DNA of 64,000 nucleotides from Myxococcota bacterium (GTDB taxonomy: Bacteria; Myxococcota_A; UBA9160; UBA4427): positions 24,730-88,729 of the forward strand of contig JANQEL010000220.1 of the NCBI GenBank assembly GCA_028278345.1. The letters are read 5' to 3'. The position numbers and the translations under genes were made by a program. The notes below the pieces were generated by a model. The model was not told the DNA's origin, made no database searches, and worked only from the letters and a program-made list of their open reading frames with translations. Below are positions 50,607 to 59,628 of this stretch, piece by piece (positions within the stretch are counted from its first letter, which is position 1; the number at the start of each line of letters is the position of its first letter).

Positions 50607-51566
50607 CTACAGGAGCGAGCCCAGCCCCTTGATCTTGTAATCGAGGGACTTCGTCGGGCAGATGTCGACGCACAGACCGCAACGCGTACAGTCGGGCCCG
50701 ACGTCGACGTGGGAATCGGGGGCACGGCCCTTGATCGTGATGTCGAGAACGTGCGGCACCTCGCAGACCTTCCGGCACTCGCCTTCGTGCGCGCAGGCTT
50801 CGAGCTTGTACTCGACGCCGATCGGCGACGCCGCGCCGATCACGCCATAGGTGAGCCCGATCGGGCAGACGTAGCGACACCACGCGCGTCGCGAGTACAC
50901 GACCTCGAACGCCAGCAGGAGCAGCACCCAGATCAGCGCCAGGCTCGGGCCGTAGATCACGGCGCGACTCAGGATGCCGATCGGGTTGAGGGTGAGGAAG
51001 AGCGTCTGCCCGGTGATCAGGGCCAGCAGCGCGAACAGCACCCACAGGACAGTGCGAATTCCGCGATGGAAGGGATGATCGAAGACGATCCCGCGCTCCA
51101 CGAGTTTGACGTGAAGCATCTCGGCCCACTCGGCCACCAGGTGATAGGGACAGGCCCACGAGCAATACGCACGTCCGCCGATCAGCCCCCACAGCACCAT
51201 TACCGTGACCGCGCCGATCACGAGATTGACCGGGATGTGATGCTGGGCCAGCGCCACCAGGAAGCTCGAGTAGACGTCCGCCATGTGGAAGCCGAGGAAG
51301 CGCGACGCGGTGAGCGATCCCTCCACCAGCTGAACGTCGAACCAGTACGAGAGTGTAAAGAGCAGGTTGATGCCGATCAGCACCGCCCATCGCCGGTTGC
51401 GCCAGGTGTGCACCTTCTTCGCGCCCGCGATCTCTTCGAGCAACTGCTGGATCTTGATGCCACCGCCGCGCTTGCGCCCGTGGATCACCTCCGCGGCGTC
51501 GGTCTTGTGCTTCGGACGCTCCGGTGCGCGACCGAGCATCGTGGCGAAGTCGGCGACGAGGCCCAT
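50607..51566 (-). CDS. nosH: NosH, NapH-like membrane ferredoxin
   Basis: A 319-residue NapH/NosH-type protein. Four or five membrane helices carry the cytoplasmic C-x3-C-P motifs YCSWACPYH and WCRYVCPIG. Near the C-terminus is a 4Fe-4S cluster motif CTRCGLCVDICP plus extra cysteines in ACAHEGECRKVC. It moves electrons from the quinol pool toward the periplasmic proteins of nitrous oxide reduction in clade II systems. The start overlaps the nosG stop as TGATG. Confidence 0.85.
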   Translation of the reverse strand: MGLVADFATMLGRAPERPKHKTDAAEVIHGRKRGGGIKIQQLLEEIAGAKKVHTWRNRRWAVLIGINLLFTLSYWFDVQLVEGSLTASRFLGFHMADVYSSFLVALAQHHIPVNLVIGAVTVMVLWGLIGGRAYCSWACPYHLVAEWAEMLHVKLVERGIVFDHPFHRGIRTVLWVLFALLALITGQTLFLTLNPIGILSRAVIYGPSLALIWVLLLLAFEVVYSRRAWCRYVCPIGLTYGVIGAASPIGVEYKLEACAHEGECRKVCEVPHVLDITIKGRAPDSHVDVGPDCTRCGLCVDICPTKSLDYKIKGLGSLL

Positions 51567-52339
51567 CAGGCCACCTCCTCGCCGAAGGGATCGATCACGA
51601 TGCAGGTCGGCTCTTCGGGGCAGACCATCTCGCAGACGCCGCAGCCCACGCATCCGTCGCCCACGACCGGGGTCATCGCACCTCCACCCAAAGGCTCGAG
51701 TCGAATGGCCTGCTCGCCGATCGGACACTCGATGACGCAGAGGTCGCAGATCTCGCGGTCGTAGGGATGCTCGGCGATGGGGATCGCGTTCCAGCGGTCG
51801 ACTTCCTCGTATCGCAGCCGGCCGCGGAACCTCTTTCCACGAGCCGCGCCACGAAACCCGCGCCGCTTGCGCGCGAGACAGGCCTCGGGGCGTGCGAGTC
51901 GCGCAACGCCGACACGCACTTCTTCCTTGGTGCGCGTGGAGTGGGACAGCGCTCCCGTCGGGCAAGCAAGAATGCACGAGAGGGCGTCGCAGGAGAAGTC
52001 ACACGCCTGCGCCCGTGCATCGATGTAGGGAGCACCGGTCCCGAATCCTTCCTCCATGTCGGCGAGCAGGATCGCGTTCACGGGGCAGACCTGAACGCAC
52101 TGACCGCACTTGATGCAGGCGCCGAGAAAGCCGCGTTCCTCACTCGCCCCGGGCGGGCGGAGACGCGCGTAGGCGCGGCGTGCGAGCGGAAGGTGCGCGA
52201 TCGGCTGCAGCACGAGCAGCGCGAAGCCGGTGAGCCCCGAGCGCAAGAGCATCCGCCTGCGCTGTTGCTGACGCGTCAGCCTGCGCCGCAGCTTCTTCCT
52301 GGCGGGCTTCGCCGGTTTCTCTTTGGCTTCGGTCGTCAT
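51566..52339 (-). CDS. nosG: NosG, periplasmic polyferredoxin (NapG-like)
   Basis: A 257-residue protein with an N-terminal basic region and one membrane-spanning or signal segment (LLRSGLTGFALLVLQPIAHLPLA). Four 4Fe-4S cluster sites follow: CIKCGQCVQVCP, CDALSCILACP, CDLCVIECP and CVGCGVCEMVCP. It forms the electron path with NosH. The start overlaps the nosD stop by 4 bp (ATGA). Confidence 0.86.
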   Translation of the reverse strand: MTTEAKEKPAKPARKKLRRRLTRQQQRRRMLLRSGLTGFALLVLQPIAHLPLARRAYARLRPPGASEERGFLGACIKCGQCVQVCPVNAILLADMEEGFGTGAPYIDARAQACDFSCDALSCILACPTGALSHSTRTKEEVRVGVARLARPEACLARKRRGFRGAARGKRFRGRLRYEEVDRWNAIPIAEHPYDREICDLCVIECPIGEQAIRLEPLGGGAMTPVVGDGCVGCGVCEMVCPEEPTCIVIDPFGEEVA

Positions 52340-53580
52340 CGCGAACCATCGGTTTCGAGCTCGAAACGCGGCTCCTCGTCGCGAACCACCAGCGTCGGTT
52401 CCATGAAGGGGGCCAGGCGGTCGAGCATGTCTATGGTCTCGAAGAGCGGCGAGGCGCGAAAGAAGGCGGCGAAGGGCCGGTCGACCCAGAAGCGATCTGC
52501 GTAGGCGTAGAGCTCGTAGGGCTTGTCTCCCGTACCATCTTCGTCGCGATCGAAGCCGCGATAGTCCGCCCAGCGGTTCCCGTGCCAGGTATGACGCGTT
52601 GCACCGCCGCCGCCGCGCACGGCCACCTGAGTGAAATTGTCGTTGAAGTCGTTGCCCTCGAAGATGTTGCTGTGCCAATCGCTGTGGAAGAGCACGCCCA
52701 CGGAGTTGTAGGCGATCTGGTTGCCCACGAAGCGATTGTGGGTGTCGGGCTCGAAGGGGGAGATGTCGAGATAGATCCCCGTCGCGCAGCGCATGATGGT
52801 GTTGTTCTCGAGCAGCACGTCACTCGATTCCTTGAACCCCACCCCCATGCTGGTCGCGCCCTCGCCCTGGGTGATCTGGTTGCGACGCAGCTCGACGCCG
52901 TCGCTGTACATCAGGAAGACGCCCACCATGTTGCCCACATACACGTTGTCCTCGACCAGGTTCTTCTTCGAGTACATGAAGTGCAGGGCGTAGCGTCCGC
53001 CGGTGACGCGATTGTGGGCGATCAGGTTCGCGGCCGAGTACCAGACCACGACATCGCGAACGTCGCGGATGTCGTTGTGGACGATCTGGTTGTCCCGGCT
53101 GTACCAGAGACGGATGCCGTCGCCCTTGACCCCCATGCCCAGGGGCTTCGAGCTGATCTGGTTGCGCTGGATCACGTTCTCGTTGCTCTGCCCGAGGTCG
53201 ATCCCGAACAGGCAGTCCTCGATCACGTTGTCCTCGAAGACGTTGCGATGCCCCTTCACCGAGATCCCGGCGTCGATCGAATCGTGATTCGCTCCGGAGC
53301 CCTGGATGCGCAACCCGCGCAGCGTCACACCACTGCCGCGCACGGTGATGACCGAACCGCTCCCCTCGCCGTCGACGATCACCTCTCCGCGGCCATCGAT
53401 CGTGATCGGCTTGCTCACCTTGACGCTACCGACGTAGTGGCCGGCGGGTGGCTCCAGGACGCCACCCCGCGGCGTCGCGTCGATCAGGGCCTGCAGGCTC
53501 TCCGAAGCCAACACGAAGGACGGCGCGATCAGCAGTGATGCGAAGGCCGCCGCAGCGACCCATCGTGCGACGAGCGGCAT
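52336..53580 (-). CDS. nosD: NosD, periplasmic right-handed beta-helix maturation protein
   Basis: A 414-residue exported protein. A Sec signal peptide (AAAFASLLIAPSFVLA) precedes a parallel beta-helix of CASH/PbH1 repeats, for example GHRNVFEDNVIEDCLFGIDL, RDNQIVHNDIRDVRDVVVWY, KKNLVEDNVYVGNMVGVFLMYSD. The C-terminal ADRFWVDRPFAAFFRASPLFETIDMLDRLAPF is the conserved NosD end. It serves CuZ assembly together with NosFY. Confidence 0.92.
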   Translation of the reverse strand: MPLVARWVAAAAFASLLIAPSFVLASESLQALIDATPRGGVLEPPAGHYVGSVKVSKPITIDGRGEVIVDGEGSGSVITVRGSGVTLRGLRIQGSGANHDSIDAGISVKGHRNVFEDNVIEDCLFGIDLGQSNENVIQRNQISSKPLGMGVKGDGIRLWYSRDNQIVHNDIRDVRDVVVWYSAANLIAHNRVTGGRYALHFMYSKKNLVEDNVYVGNMVGVFLMYSDGVELRRNQITQGEGATSMGVGFKESSDVLLENNTIMRCATGIYLDISPFEPDTHNRFVGNQIAYNSVGVLFHSDWHSNIFEGNDFNDNFTQVAVRGGGGATRHTWHGNRWADYRGFDRDEDGTGDKPYELYAYADRFWVDRPFAAFFRASPLFETIDMLDRLAPFMEPTLVVRDEEPRFELETDGSR

Positions 53581-53599
53581 GGAGGAAGCCTCGCGGATG

Positions 53600-54274
53600 T
53601 CAGGGACGCTGCAGCTCCTGCAGGTGCTTGCGACGAATCAACACCGCCAGGGTGAGACAGATCGCAGAAGCCGCCGAAATGAGCATCCCGTAGTGGGGAT
53701 ACGAGTAGGTGCTGAACTGGGCCACCAGCCCTTCGCCGAGCACCGTGGGCATGAAGGGCTTCACGGTGAAGGCGGCCCACTCCTTCAGGTTGTGCCCGAA
53801 CCACCAGAGCCAGAAGGTGAAGTCGGCGACGAAGACCACGGGGGCCACGATCGCGGGGACGGCCAGCGCCCACCACATTGGTCCGCTGTAGAAGAGCATC
53901 CCGACCAACATCACCGCGAAGGCCCCGAAGAGGTAGGGCGCGGCGGCGAATTCGAGCACCGCGCCCTTCTCGATCGGTTCCATGCCGATGTAGTGGTTGA
54001 TCGTGTTCATCTCCTCGACACAGTCGAGGCCGAAGTCGTCACTCACCTCCTCGCGCTCTTCGCCTTCGCAGCCGTTCTCGACCCCCGTCCAGTGCATGTG
54101 GATGCGGATGCCGTCGGGGAAGGTCTCTTCGGGGTAGTTCACGGCCTTGAGCGAGACCCACCACATGGGGGAGAAGAAGGACACGATCATGAGCAGGAGC
54201 CCGGCGACCGTGAGAACGCGAAACGCCCGCAACCGCGCTGCTTGTTGTTCACTCTGATCGGCTTCCGCAGCCAT
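53600..54274 (-). CDS. nosB: NosB-like membrane protein of clade II nos operons
   Basis: A 224-residue membrane protein with five or six helices. The first periplasmic loop is long and holds two cysteines; the conserved-looking segment is MNTINHYIGMEPIEKGAVLEFAAAPYLFG. Position (between the nosZ/cytochrome genes and nosD) and topology agree with NosB, a membrane protein known only from atypical (clade II) nos operons. Its biochemical role is unknown. Confidence 0.72.
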   Translation of the reverse strand: MAAEADQSEQQAARLRAFRVLTVAGLLLMIVSFFSPMWWVSLKAVNYPEETFPDGIRIHMHWTGVENGCEGEEREEVSDDFGLDCVEEMNTINHYIGMEPIEKGAVLEFAAAPYLFGAFAVMLVGMLFYSGPMWWALAVPAIVAPVVFVADFTFWLWWFGHNLKEWAAFTVKPFMPTVLGEGLVAQFSTYSYPHYGMLISAASAICLTLAVLIRRKHLQELQRP

Positions 54275-54312
54275 GGTCCGGCTCCTCTCTCGTGCGGTGT
54301 CCTGCTCGACGG

Positions 54313-55026
54313 CTACTTCGACCGCTCGGGCCAGGTCAGGCGCGACATGTAGTCGACGACCGCATCCTGTTCTTCTTCAGTGTACTTCTCGACGATCTTC
54401 ACCATGTCGGGGTTGGCGTTGCGGCGCTTCTTCGTCGCGATCTCGTGGATCTGACGCAGCATGTACTTGTAGTGCTGCCCCGCGAGCACCGGGTAGAACT
54501 TCGCAGCGTCGCCTTCGCCCTTGTCACCGTGACACGAAACACAGTCGCGATCGTAGAGCTCCTTGCCCAGCTCGAGATTCGTCCCGGGCCCCTTGCCGTT
54601 GTCGGTGGGGATGGGAAGGGTCTGGATGTAGGCCGAGACGTCGGCGAGTTCCTGCTGATCGATCAGCGAGATCGCGAAGGGGTACATGATCGGGTTGTCG
54701 CGACGGCCGGCGCGGATGTCGGCCATCTGCTTGATGATCACGTTCGGATGTTGCCCCGCGAGCTGCGGAAAGGTGCCATCGGGGCGACCGGCGCCCGAGG
54801 GCAGATGGCAACCCGAGCAGATCTCGTAGGCCTCTTCGCCGTTCTCGATATCGCCTTCGAGGGTGAGCGCGAGTTCCTTCTCGCCGCCCTCCATCTTGTT
54901 CCACTCGTAGTCGTCGCTCTCGATCCCCTTGCCCTTCGGCGCGACCTGGGCTGCGGCGGGGAGCGCGACGAGCGCGGCCAATGCGAGGGTGGTCGCGAGG
55001 CGCTCCATTCGGATCGGGAATCTCAT
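54313..55026 (-). CDS. Diheme cytochrome c
   Basis: A 237-residue exported cytochrome. Residues 1-27 are a signal peptide (ATTLALAALVALPAAA). Two c-type heme sites, CSGCH and CVSCH, each begin a class I domain of about 90 residues with LAGQHPNVI and LAGQHYKYM in matching places and probable Met ligands later, so it looks like an internal duplication of the cytochrome c4 type. It is a likely electron donor to NosZ. The ATG at 55026 has GAGGAGAAGA upstream. Confidence 0.87.
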   Translation of the reverse strand: MRFPIRMERLATTLALAALVALPAAAQVAPKGKGIESDDYEWNKMEGGEKELALTLEGDIENGEEAYEICSGCHLPSGAGRPDGTFPQLAGQHPNVIIKQMADIRAGRRDNPIMYPFAISLIDQQELADVSAYIQTLPIPTDNGKGPGTNLELGKELYDRDCVSCHGDKGEGDAAKFYPVLAGQHYKYMLRQIHEIATKKRRNANPDMVKIVEKYTEEEQDAVVDYMSRLTWPERSK

Positions 55027-55063
55027 GTTTCTCTTCTCCTCGGCTCGGCTTCGAGCCATTCAA

Positions 55064-55402
55064 TCAACGGGGTAGCTTCGAGATGTACTCGGCCAGGAGC
55101 TTCATTTCGTCGTCGTTGACGAGGTGCATGATGCCCTGCATCGAAGGCGAATTGGCGTTGGATCGCGCGCCACTCTTGATGTCCTTCATCTGCTGCAGGA
55201 CGTACTCGAAGTTCTGGCCGGCAATGAGCGGGTAGGAGGGAAGGATCGGGGTTTTGCCGTCCTTGCCGTGGCATGTAAAGCACGTTCGCTGGTTGTAGAG
55301 CTCCTCACCCGTGAGGGTCTGGGCGCTGCCAACGGAAGCGACGGCCAACCCGGCGACCAGGGCAGCGAGCACCGGGAGTATGCGCCAGGTATTGAATTTC
55401 AT
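55064..55402 (-). CDS. Monoheme cytochrome c
   Basis: A 112-residue exported class I cytochrome c with one heme site (CFTCH). The mature part shows LIAGQNFEYVLQQMKDIKSGARSNANSPSM, very like one half of the neighbouring diheme protein, so the two share ancestry. It directly follows nosZ, separated by a strong hairpin. It probably carries electrons to NosZ in the periplasm. Confidence 0.87.
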   Translation of the reverse strand: MKFNTWRILPVLAALVAGLAVASVGSAQTLTGEELYNQRTCFTCHGKDGKTPILPSYPLIAGQNFEYVLQQMKDIKSGARSNANSPSMQGIMHLVNDDEMKLLAEYISKLPR

Positions 55403-55478
55403 GTTCGAAACTCCTTCGTCCGGAAGTCACCTTTCGGGACACGTTCGGGAGCACGGGAGGGGGGTGTCGCGGGGTCAC

Positions 55479-55510
55479 GGGCGCCGGGGAGCGAGACCTC
55501 CCCGGCGCCC
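55479..55510 (-). terminator. Strong hairpin between nosZ and the downstream cytochrome gene
   Basis: A perfect 13-bp GC-rich stem (55479-55491 with 55498-55510) and a 6-nt loop lie 17 bp after the nosZ stop. There is no U-tract on the minus strand, so partial termination or 3'-end protection of nosZ mRNA is more likely than full termination. Confidence 0.5.
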
Positions 55511-55526
55511 GACCCTTTGATGCGAG

Positions 55527-57854
55527 CTACTTCTTTTCGACCGTCTTCGAGCCGTGCTGCTCGAGGTAGGTCTTGGCGCGGAGACCGATATCCGCACCCT
55601 TCACCTGGTACTGCCACCACTGGCCGGCCCACAGCGTTGCACTGTGGTAGTTGCCCTTGGCGGCTTCTTCTTGGGCCCTCGCCTTCACTTCGTCGATCTT
55701 CCCGAACTGATCCGTCGCATCTTCGACGAGCGCGACGACTTCGGGGAAGTCCGTGTAGTTCTGGCTGAGGATGAAGCCCACGACGCTGTCGATCACGGCC
55801 TGGGTTTCATTGTTGGCCTTCACCTGCTTCTCGTAATCGGCCTTGGTGTACTCCTCCTTGGGCATCAGATCGCCGGCCTTGGCCTTGTAGCCCTTGGGCT
55901 TGACGAGCAGATAACCCTGCATCTCGAGATGCAGCGCCGAGCAGAACTCGGTGCAGTAGGTGGGGAACACGCCAGGCGTGTCGGCCAGGAAGCTGAGCGT
56001 TGCGGTTTCACCCGGCTCCCAGGAGCCGTTGACGCCGTACTTGCTGACGGTGAAGCCGTGCGTCTGGTCTTCCGCCCGCTCGAGGTTGGTGAGGTGGATC
56101 GTGACGTGATCACCCTCGTCCACTTCGATGATCTCGGGCGTGATGTGCGACCGGATCAACGTGCCGAACACCTCGACCTTGTTGCCGTTCTTGACGATGC
56201 GCTCTTCGCCGGCACGCGTCTTGGCGGGAGAGATCTCGCCCGTTCGCGTGTTGGTGCCGCTCTTGTAGCGGATCCCGGGCTTCAGGATCTTCGCATCGAT
56301 GGCCACCGTGTAGTGCGGCTCGCCCATCGGAAGCGGCATGTCGTACAAGAGCTGCATCTTGTCCTGGTCGCCGATGTCGATCAGCTGATGGTTCTGCGGA
56401 TGCAGCGGGCCAACGGGGTTGAAGCGATCGATCGCCAGCTTGTTGAGCGATACGAGATACTTGCCCCGGGGCTTCACGGTGTCACCGTGCATCGTCATCA
56501 GGTGACCGATGTTGTAGTGGATGGGCAGGCGATCGAGCAGCTTGCCCGTCTTGTAGTTCCACCGCGCGACCATCGAGTCGACGTACAGGGACGTGTAGGC
56601 CACGCCATCGACCGAATCGTACTGGGTGTGCAGGGGCCCGAGACCGAGGGGCACCTGGACGTTCAGCACCTTCTTCATGTCGATGATCGGGATCCCGTAC
56701 GGGTCCTTGTCCATGAAGTCCTTGTTGTCGATCGCCTTCTTGATCTTCTTCCAGCTGTACACGTAGGTATGGCTGTCGAGCTTGCCCGAAATCACCATGT
56801 GCTCGCCGTCAGGCGCGACGTCGATGCCGTGGGGGCTCTTCGGCTCGGGGATCAGGTAGACGAGGCCTTCATCGACTGCGACGTCCATCGTGATCACTCT
56901 GTGGCCGTTGATCTTCGTCGCCTTGCGGCCGGCAGCGACCTTCGCCGCCTTCGCCCAGTTGATCACGTGCAGGTAGTCGGTGTCCTTGGCGGAACAACCG
57001 GCCTCGAAGGGCGGGCGACCGCGCTCGATGCCGCCGACGTACCGCTCGGAGCAGAAGGAGTTCGTGAACGACCAACCCTCACTGGGGCCCTTGCCGAAGT
57101 CGGAAAGGTCCTGCGAGTAGGGAGGCAGTTCGATCGAGAAGGACTGGCTCTCGTCGATGAGCCCCTTTTCGCGGTTGAACTTCCAGTAGGTGACGCCACC
57201 GCGATACTCTTCGTTGAAGAGTTCGAGGGGGGCGTACTTGCCGCCCAGGGGCGCTGCGAGCTGCGCCGCCTCGATCACGTACTCGGTGTTGGTGCTGACG
57301 AACGCACCACCGTGCTCGTTTTGGAACACGGGGTTCACGACGATCTGCTTGGTCTCGAAGTCATGCAGATCGATCACCGCGAGGCGGGGGTTCGCCTTGT
57401 CGTTCGTGAAAAGATACTGACCGTCGTAGTCGCCATCCGTCTCGGAGATCGCGGGATGGTGGACATCACCCCAGTTCATGTCCTTGCCGTTGATGCGACC
57501 CTGCTCGAGGACGGCCCTGGATTCGTCTTCGAAGCCGTAGCCCTGCCAGGGCTCGGGGGTGAACACCGCGATATACTTGAGGATGCGCATCGACGGAATT
57601 CCGTAGACGATGATGTGGCCGCTCTGGCCGCCGGATGCGAACGCGATGAACTCATCGCGCCCGCCCGATGGCACGTAGGTCTTGGCGGCCGCCAGGATGT
57701 CGGTCTGGCTGAGGCCGCGCCGCTTCATTACCTGCTGGAGGTTCTCGGCACTGGCAATCGCGGCGGTAAACGTGGAAATCAGCAAAGCGGCGGCGAGCAG
57801 AAGGCTTCCGTGCCTCATGCCTGCGCGCTTTGGAGCAGAATCTCTCGTCGTCAT
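55527..57854 (-). CDS. nosZ: Nitrous oxide reductase, clade II (Sec-dependent)
   Basis: The catalytic enzyme for N2O to N2, periplasmic and multicopper. Signal: AGMRHGSLLLAAALLISTFTAAIASA, a Sec type with no twin Arg, as in clade II. CuZ ligand region D130-V-H132-H133 in the beta-propeller and the clade II form EPHY at 512-515 (EPHD in clade I). CuA site: C634, C638, H642, M645 (YCTEFCSALHLEM). Length is 775 residues from the ATG at 57854 (AGGGAG upstream; the frame runs 41 codons further). The last 105 residues or so form a charged helical extension beyond the normal CuA end, with no CxxCH. Confidence 0.95.
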   Translation of the reverse strand: MTTRDSAPKRAGMRHGSLLLAAALLISTFTAAIASAENLQQVMKRRGLSQTDILAAAKTYVPSGGRDEFIAFASGGQSGHIIVYGIPSMRILKYIAVFTPEPWQGYGFEDESRAVLEQGRINGKDMNWGDVHHPAISETDGDYDGQYLFTNDKANPRLAVIDLHDFETKQIVVNPVFQNEHGGAFVSTNTEYVIEAAQLAAPLGGKYAPLELFNEEYRGGVTYWKFNREKGLIDESQSFSIELPPYSQDLSDFGKGPSEGWSFTNSFCSERYVGGIERGRPPFEAGCSAKDTDYLHVINWAKAAKVAAGRKATKINGHRVITMDVAVDEGLVYLIPEPKSPHGIDVAPDGEHMVISGKLDSHTYVYSWKKIKKAIDNKDFMDKDPYGIPIIDMKKVLNVQVPLGLGPLHTQYDSVDGVAYTSLYVDSMVARWNYKTGKLLDRLPIHYNIGHLMTMHGDTVKPRGKYLVSLNKLAIDRFNPVGPLHPQNHQLIDIGDQDKMQLLYDMPLPMGEPHYTVAIDAKILKPGIRYKSGTNTRTGEISPAKTRAGEERIVKNGNKVEVFGTLIRSHITPEIIEVDEGDHVTIHLTNLERAEDQTHGFTVSKYGVNGSWEPGETATLSFLADTPGVFPTYCTEFCSALHLEMQGYLLVKPKGYKAKAGDLMPKEEYTKADYEKQVKANNETQAVIDSVVGFILSQNYTDFPEVVALVEDATDQFGKIDEVKARAQEEAAKGNYHSATLWAGQWWQYQVKGADIGLRAKTYLEQHGSKTVEKK

Positions 57855-58420
57855 GGGTCTACTGGCTCCCTCTGGGTGGGGGGTTGTGTTGAGCGCCGGA
57901 CCGTCCCCTCGAACGGACCAACCCGGCGTGTCACACGGGTGCAACTCTCGTACCCAGTCAGGGGCCAACAGTCCCACAGTGGTGCTGCGAGGCGTTGCAC
58001 CGACGCACGTCCTTGAAGTTCCACCGGAAATGGGCGCGTGACCTCGCGTCCACTCCGAAGATGCGAGTGGCCTGGATCGAACCGTCGGAAGATTTGACCG
58101 CCACTCTGCGGCAGCCTGACCCGAAGTAGCCTGCGATGCCCCTCAGTGCACCAACGAGCCACAGAAGGGAGCAGAAACGCTCGGGCTGAATCACCACACC
58201 CCAGTGAATTCGCTGATCTCGGGTGCCAAAACGAGTCTCGATGTGACGCTCGGCCCCAAGAACGCAACGCAGTACGACCGGGGATGTCACGTCTTGGCCG
58301 TCGAACTCGTACTTCAGGTCTTCGAAGGCGCCGGTGGGAAGGACGTAGAGGATCCAGAGGACATTGCGCCCCGTGTACTTGGCGAAACCCCCGCCGCTTC
58401 CCCAGCATCGGGATGACGCG
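57855..58420. other. 566-bp region upstream of nosZ with no recognised gene
   Basis: This gap should hold the nosZ promoter, but I see no FNR/CRP-type TTGAT-N4-ATCAA site and no clear -35/-10 pair. A 110-codon minus-strand reading frame (58290 down to 57958, GTG start) is open and continues upstream of the GTG in frame, yet resembles nothing I know. It may be a decayed gene or chance. Confidence 0.4.
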
Positions 58421-59167
58421 ATGGCCGAGAACCCCTTCGATGAAGATGTCGCTGCGCGCTACGACGCGACCTCCGCGGACATGTTTCGACCGGAAGTCCT
58501 CGGCCCGGCGGTGGATTTCCTGGTCGAGGCCGCGAACGGTGGGGCCGCCCTCGAATTCGGCGTGGGCACGGGGCGCCTCGCCCTGCCCCTGAGTGAGCGC
58601 GGCGTGGAAGTCCACGGCATCGACAGTTCCCTTCCGATGCTCGAGAAGCTGCGCGCCAAGCCGGGTTCGGGGCGCATCGAAGTCACCGCTGGCGACATGG
58701 CGACGACCCGAGTGGAGAAGGAATTCGACCTCGTCTACCTCGCGTTCAACACGATCACGAACCTCACGAGCCAGGAAGAACAGGTCGCGTGCTTCGAGAA
58801 CGCCGCAGCGCATCTGAAGTCGGGCGGGCGCTTCGTGATCGAGGTCTACGTGCCCACGATTCGATCCATTCCCCCCGGCGAACGCGTGCGGCCCTTCGAT
58901 TGGCAGCCCACCCACTTCGGCTTCGACGAGTACACCGACTTCGTGGGCCAGATCCTACGCTCCCATCACTACTGGATCGAAGGCGAGAAGATGCACTCCT
59001 TCTCCGCGCCATTTCGCTGGGTGTGGCCTTCCGAGTTGGACCTGATGGCGCGCATCGCGGGCATGCAGCTCGAAGATCGATTCGCGGGGTGGGCGCGTGA
59101 GCCCTTCACCGAGGAAAGCACGTCGCACGTTTCCGTGTGGCGTAGCGCTGGCGATTCCTCTAGCTAG
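58421..59167 (+). CDS. Class I SAM-dependent methyltransferase
   Basis: A 248-residue methyltransferase. Motif I is ALEFGVGTGRLALPL, motif II region VEVHGIDSSLPMLEKLRAK, and motif IV FDLVYLAFNTITNL. The C-terminal half has the HYWIEGEKMHSFSAPFRWVWPSELDLMARIAGM pattern of small-molecule methyltransferases. The ATG at 58421 is preferred; a longer in-frame start (TTG) lies upstream. It converges on the next gene with a 4-bp overlap. The substrate is unknown. Confidence 0.88.
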   Translation: MAENPFDEDVAARYDATSADMFRPEVLGPAVDFLVEAANGGAALEFGVGTGRLALPLSERGVEVHGIDSSLPMLEKLRAKPGSGRIEVTAGDMATTRVEKEFDLVYLAFNTITNLTSQEEQVACFENAAAHLKSGGRFVIEVYVPTIRSIPPGERVRPFDWQPTHFGFDEYTDFVGQILRSHHYWIEGEKMHSFSAPFRWVWPSELDLMARIAGMQLEDRFAGWAREPFTEESTSHVSVWRSAGDSSS

Positions 59168-59604
59168 GCCGCGATCGTCGTCCAGCGCGACCAGGCGCCG
59201 TAGATCAAGATCGCGATGCCGACGAACTGTCCGAGCAGGGTGATGTTGAACAGCCCGAACACGGCGCGGTTCGCGGCGGGTGGATCCGGAAGCACGCCCG
59301 TGTGTCCGGTGAGGGGCCGGATGATCCACGCCCCCATGTCCGTATAGGCCGCGACCACCAGAACCAACGTCATGAAACCCAGGAGCGACGCAGAAAGGTC
59401 GATGTAGGACGCGCACACGCCCGCGATCAACAGGAGCATCCCGTTCTGCAGATTCTGCACGTGCGAGATGCGCCAATTGTCGAGCGCTTCCTCGCTGCCG
59501 CCGCGCGCACGCAAGACGCCATAGGGCAGCCCGACGAGCATGCCCACGAAGAAGACGATCGCCCCGTTCAAGATCAAGACACTCGCCGCGTGCTCGGTCG
59601 ACAT
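59164..59604 (-). CDS. Four-helix membrane protein (styrene-oxide-isomerase-like, tentative)
   Basis: A 146-residue protein with four predicted helices. The second helix begins WRISHVQNLQNGMLLLIAG, a His...Asn-Gly arrangement also seen in styrene oxide isomerase, a small heme-dependent four-helix membrane enzyme. The resemblance is in pattern only. GGAGG 5 bp before the ATG at 59604 fixes the start. If not an isomerase, it is an uncharacterised membrane protein. Confidence 0.6.
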   Translation of the reverse strand: MSTEHAASVLILNGAIVFFVGMLVGLPYGVLRARGGSEEALDNWRISHVQNLQNGMLLLIAGVCASYIDLSASLLGFMTLVLVVAAYTDMGAWIIRPLTGHTGVLPDPPAANRAVFGLFNITLLGQFVGIAILIYGAWSRWTTIAA

Positions 59605-59628
59605 GCGCACCTCCGATCGATTGGCGCC

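Noticed and set aside
55554..58016. An 820-codon plus-strand frame opposite nosZ
   Set aside because: NosZ has its CuA and CuZ ligands in the other strand; this frame has no recognisable domain.
57855..58420. FNR/NosR-type control of nosZ
   Set aside because: No TTGAT-N4-ATCAA-like site was found in the upstream gap, and no regulator gene of that kind is in the window.
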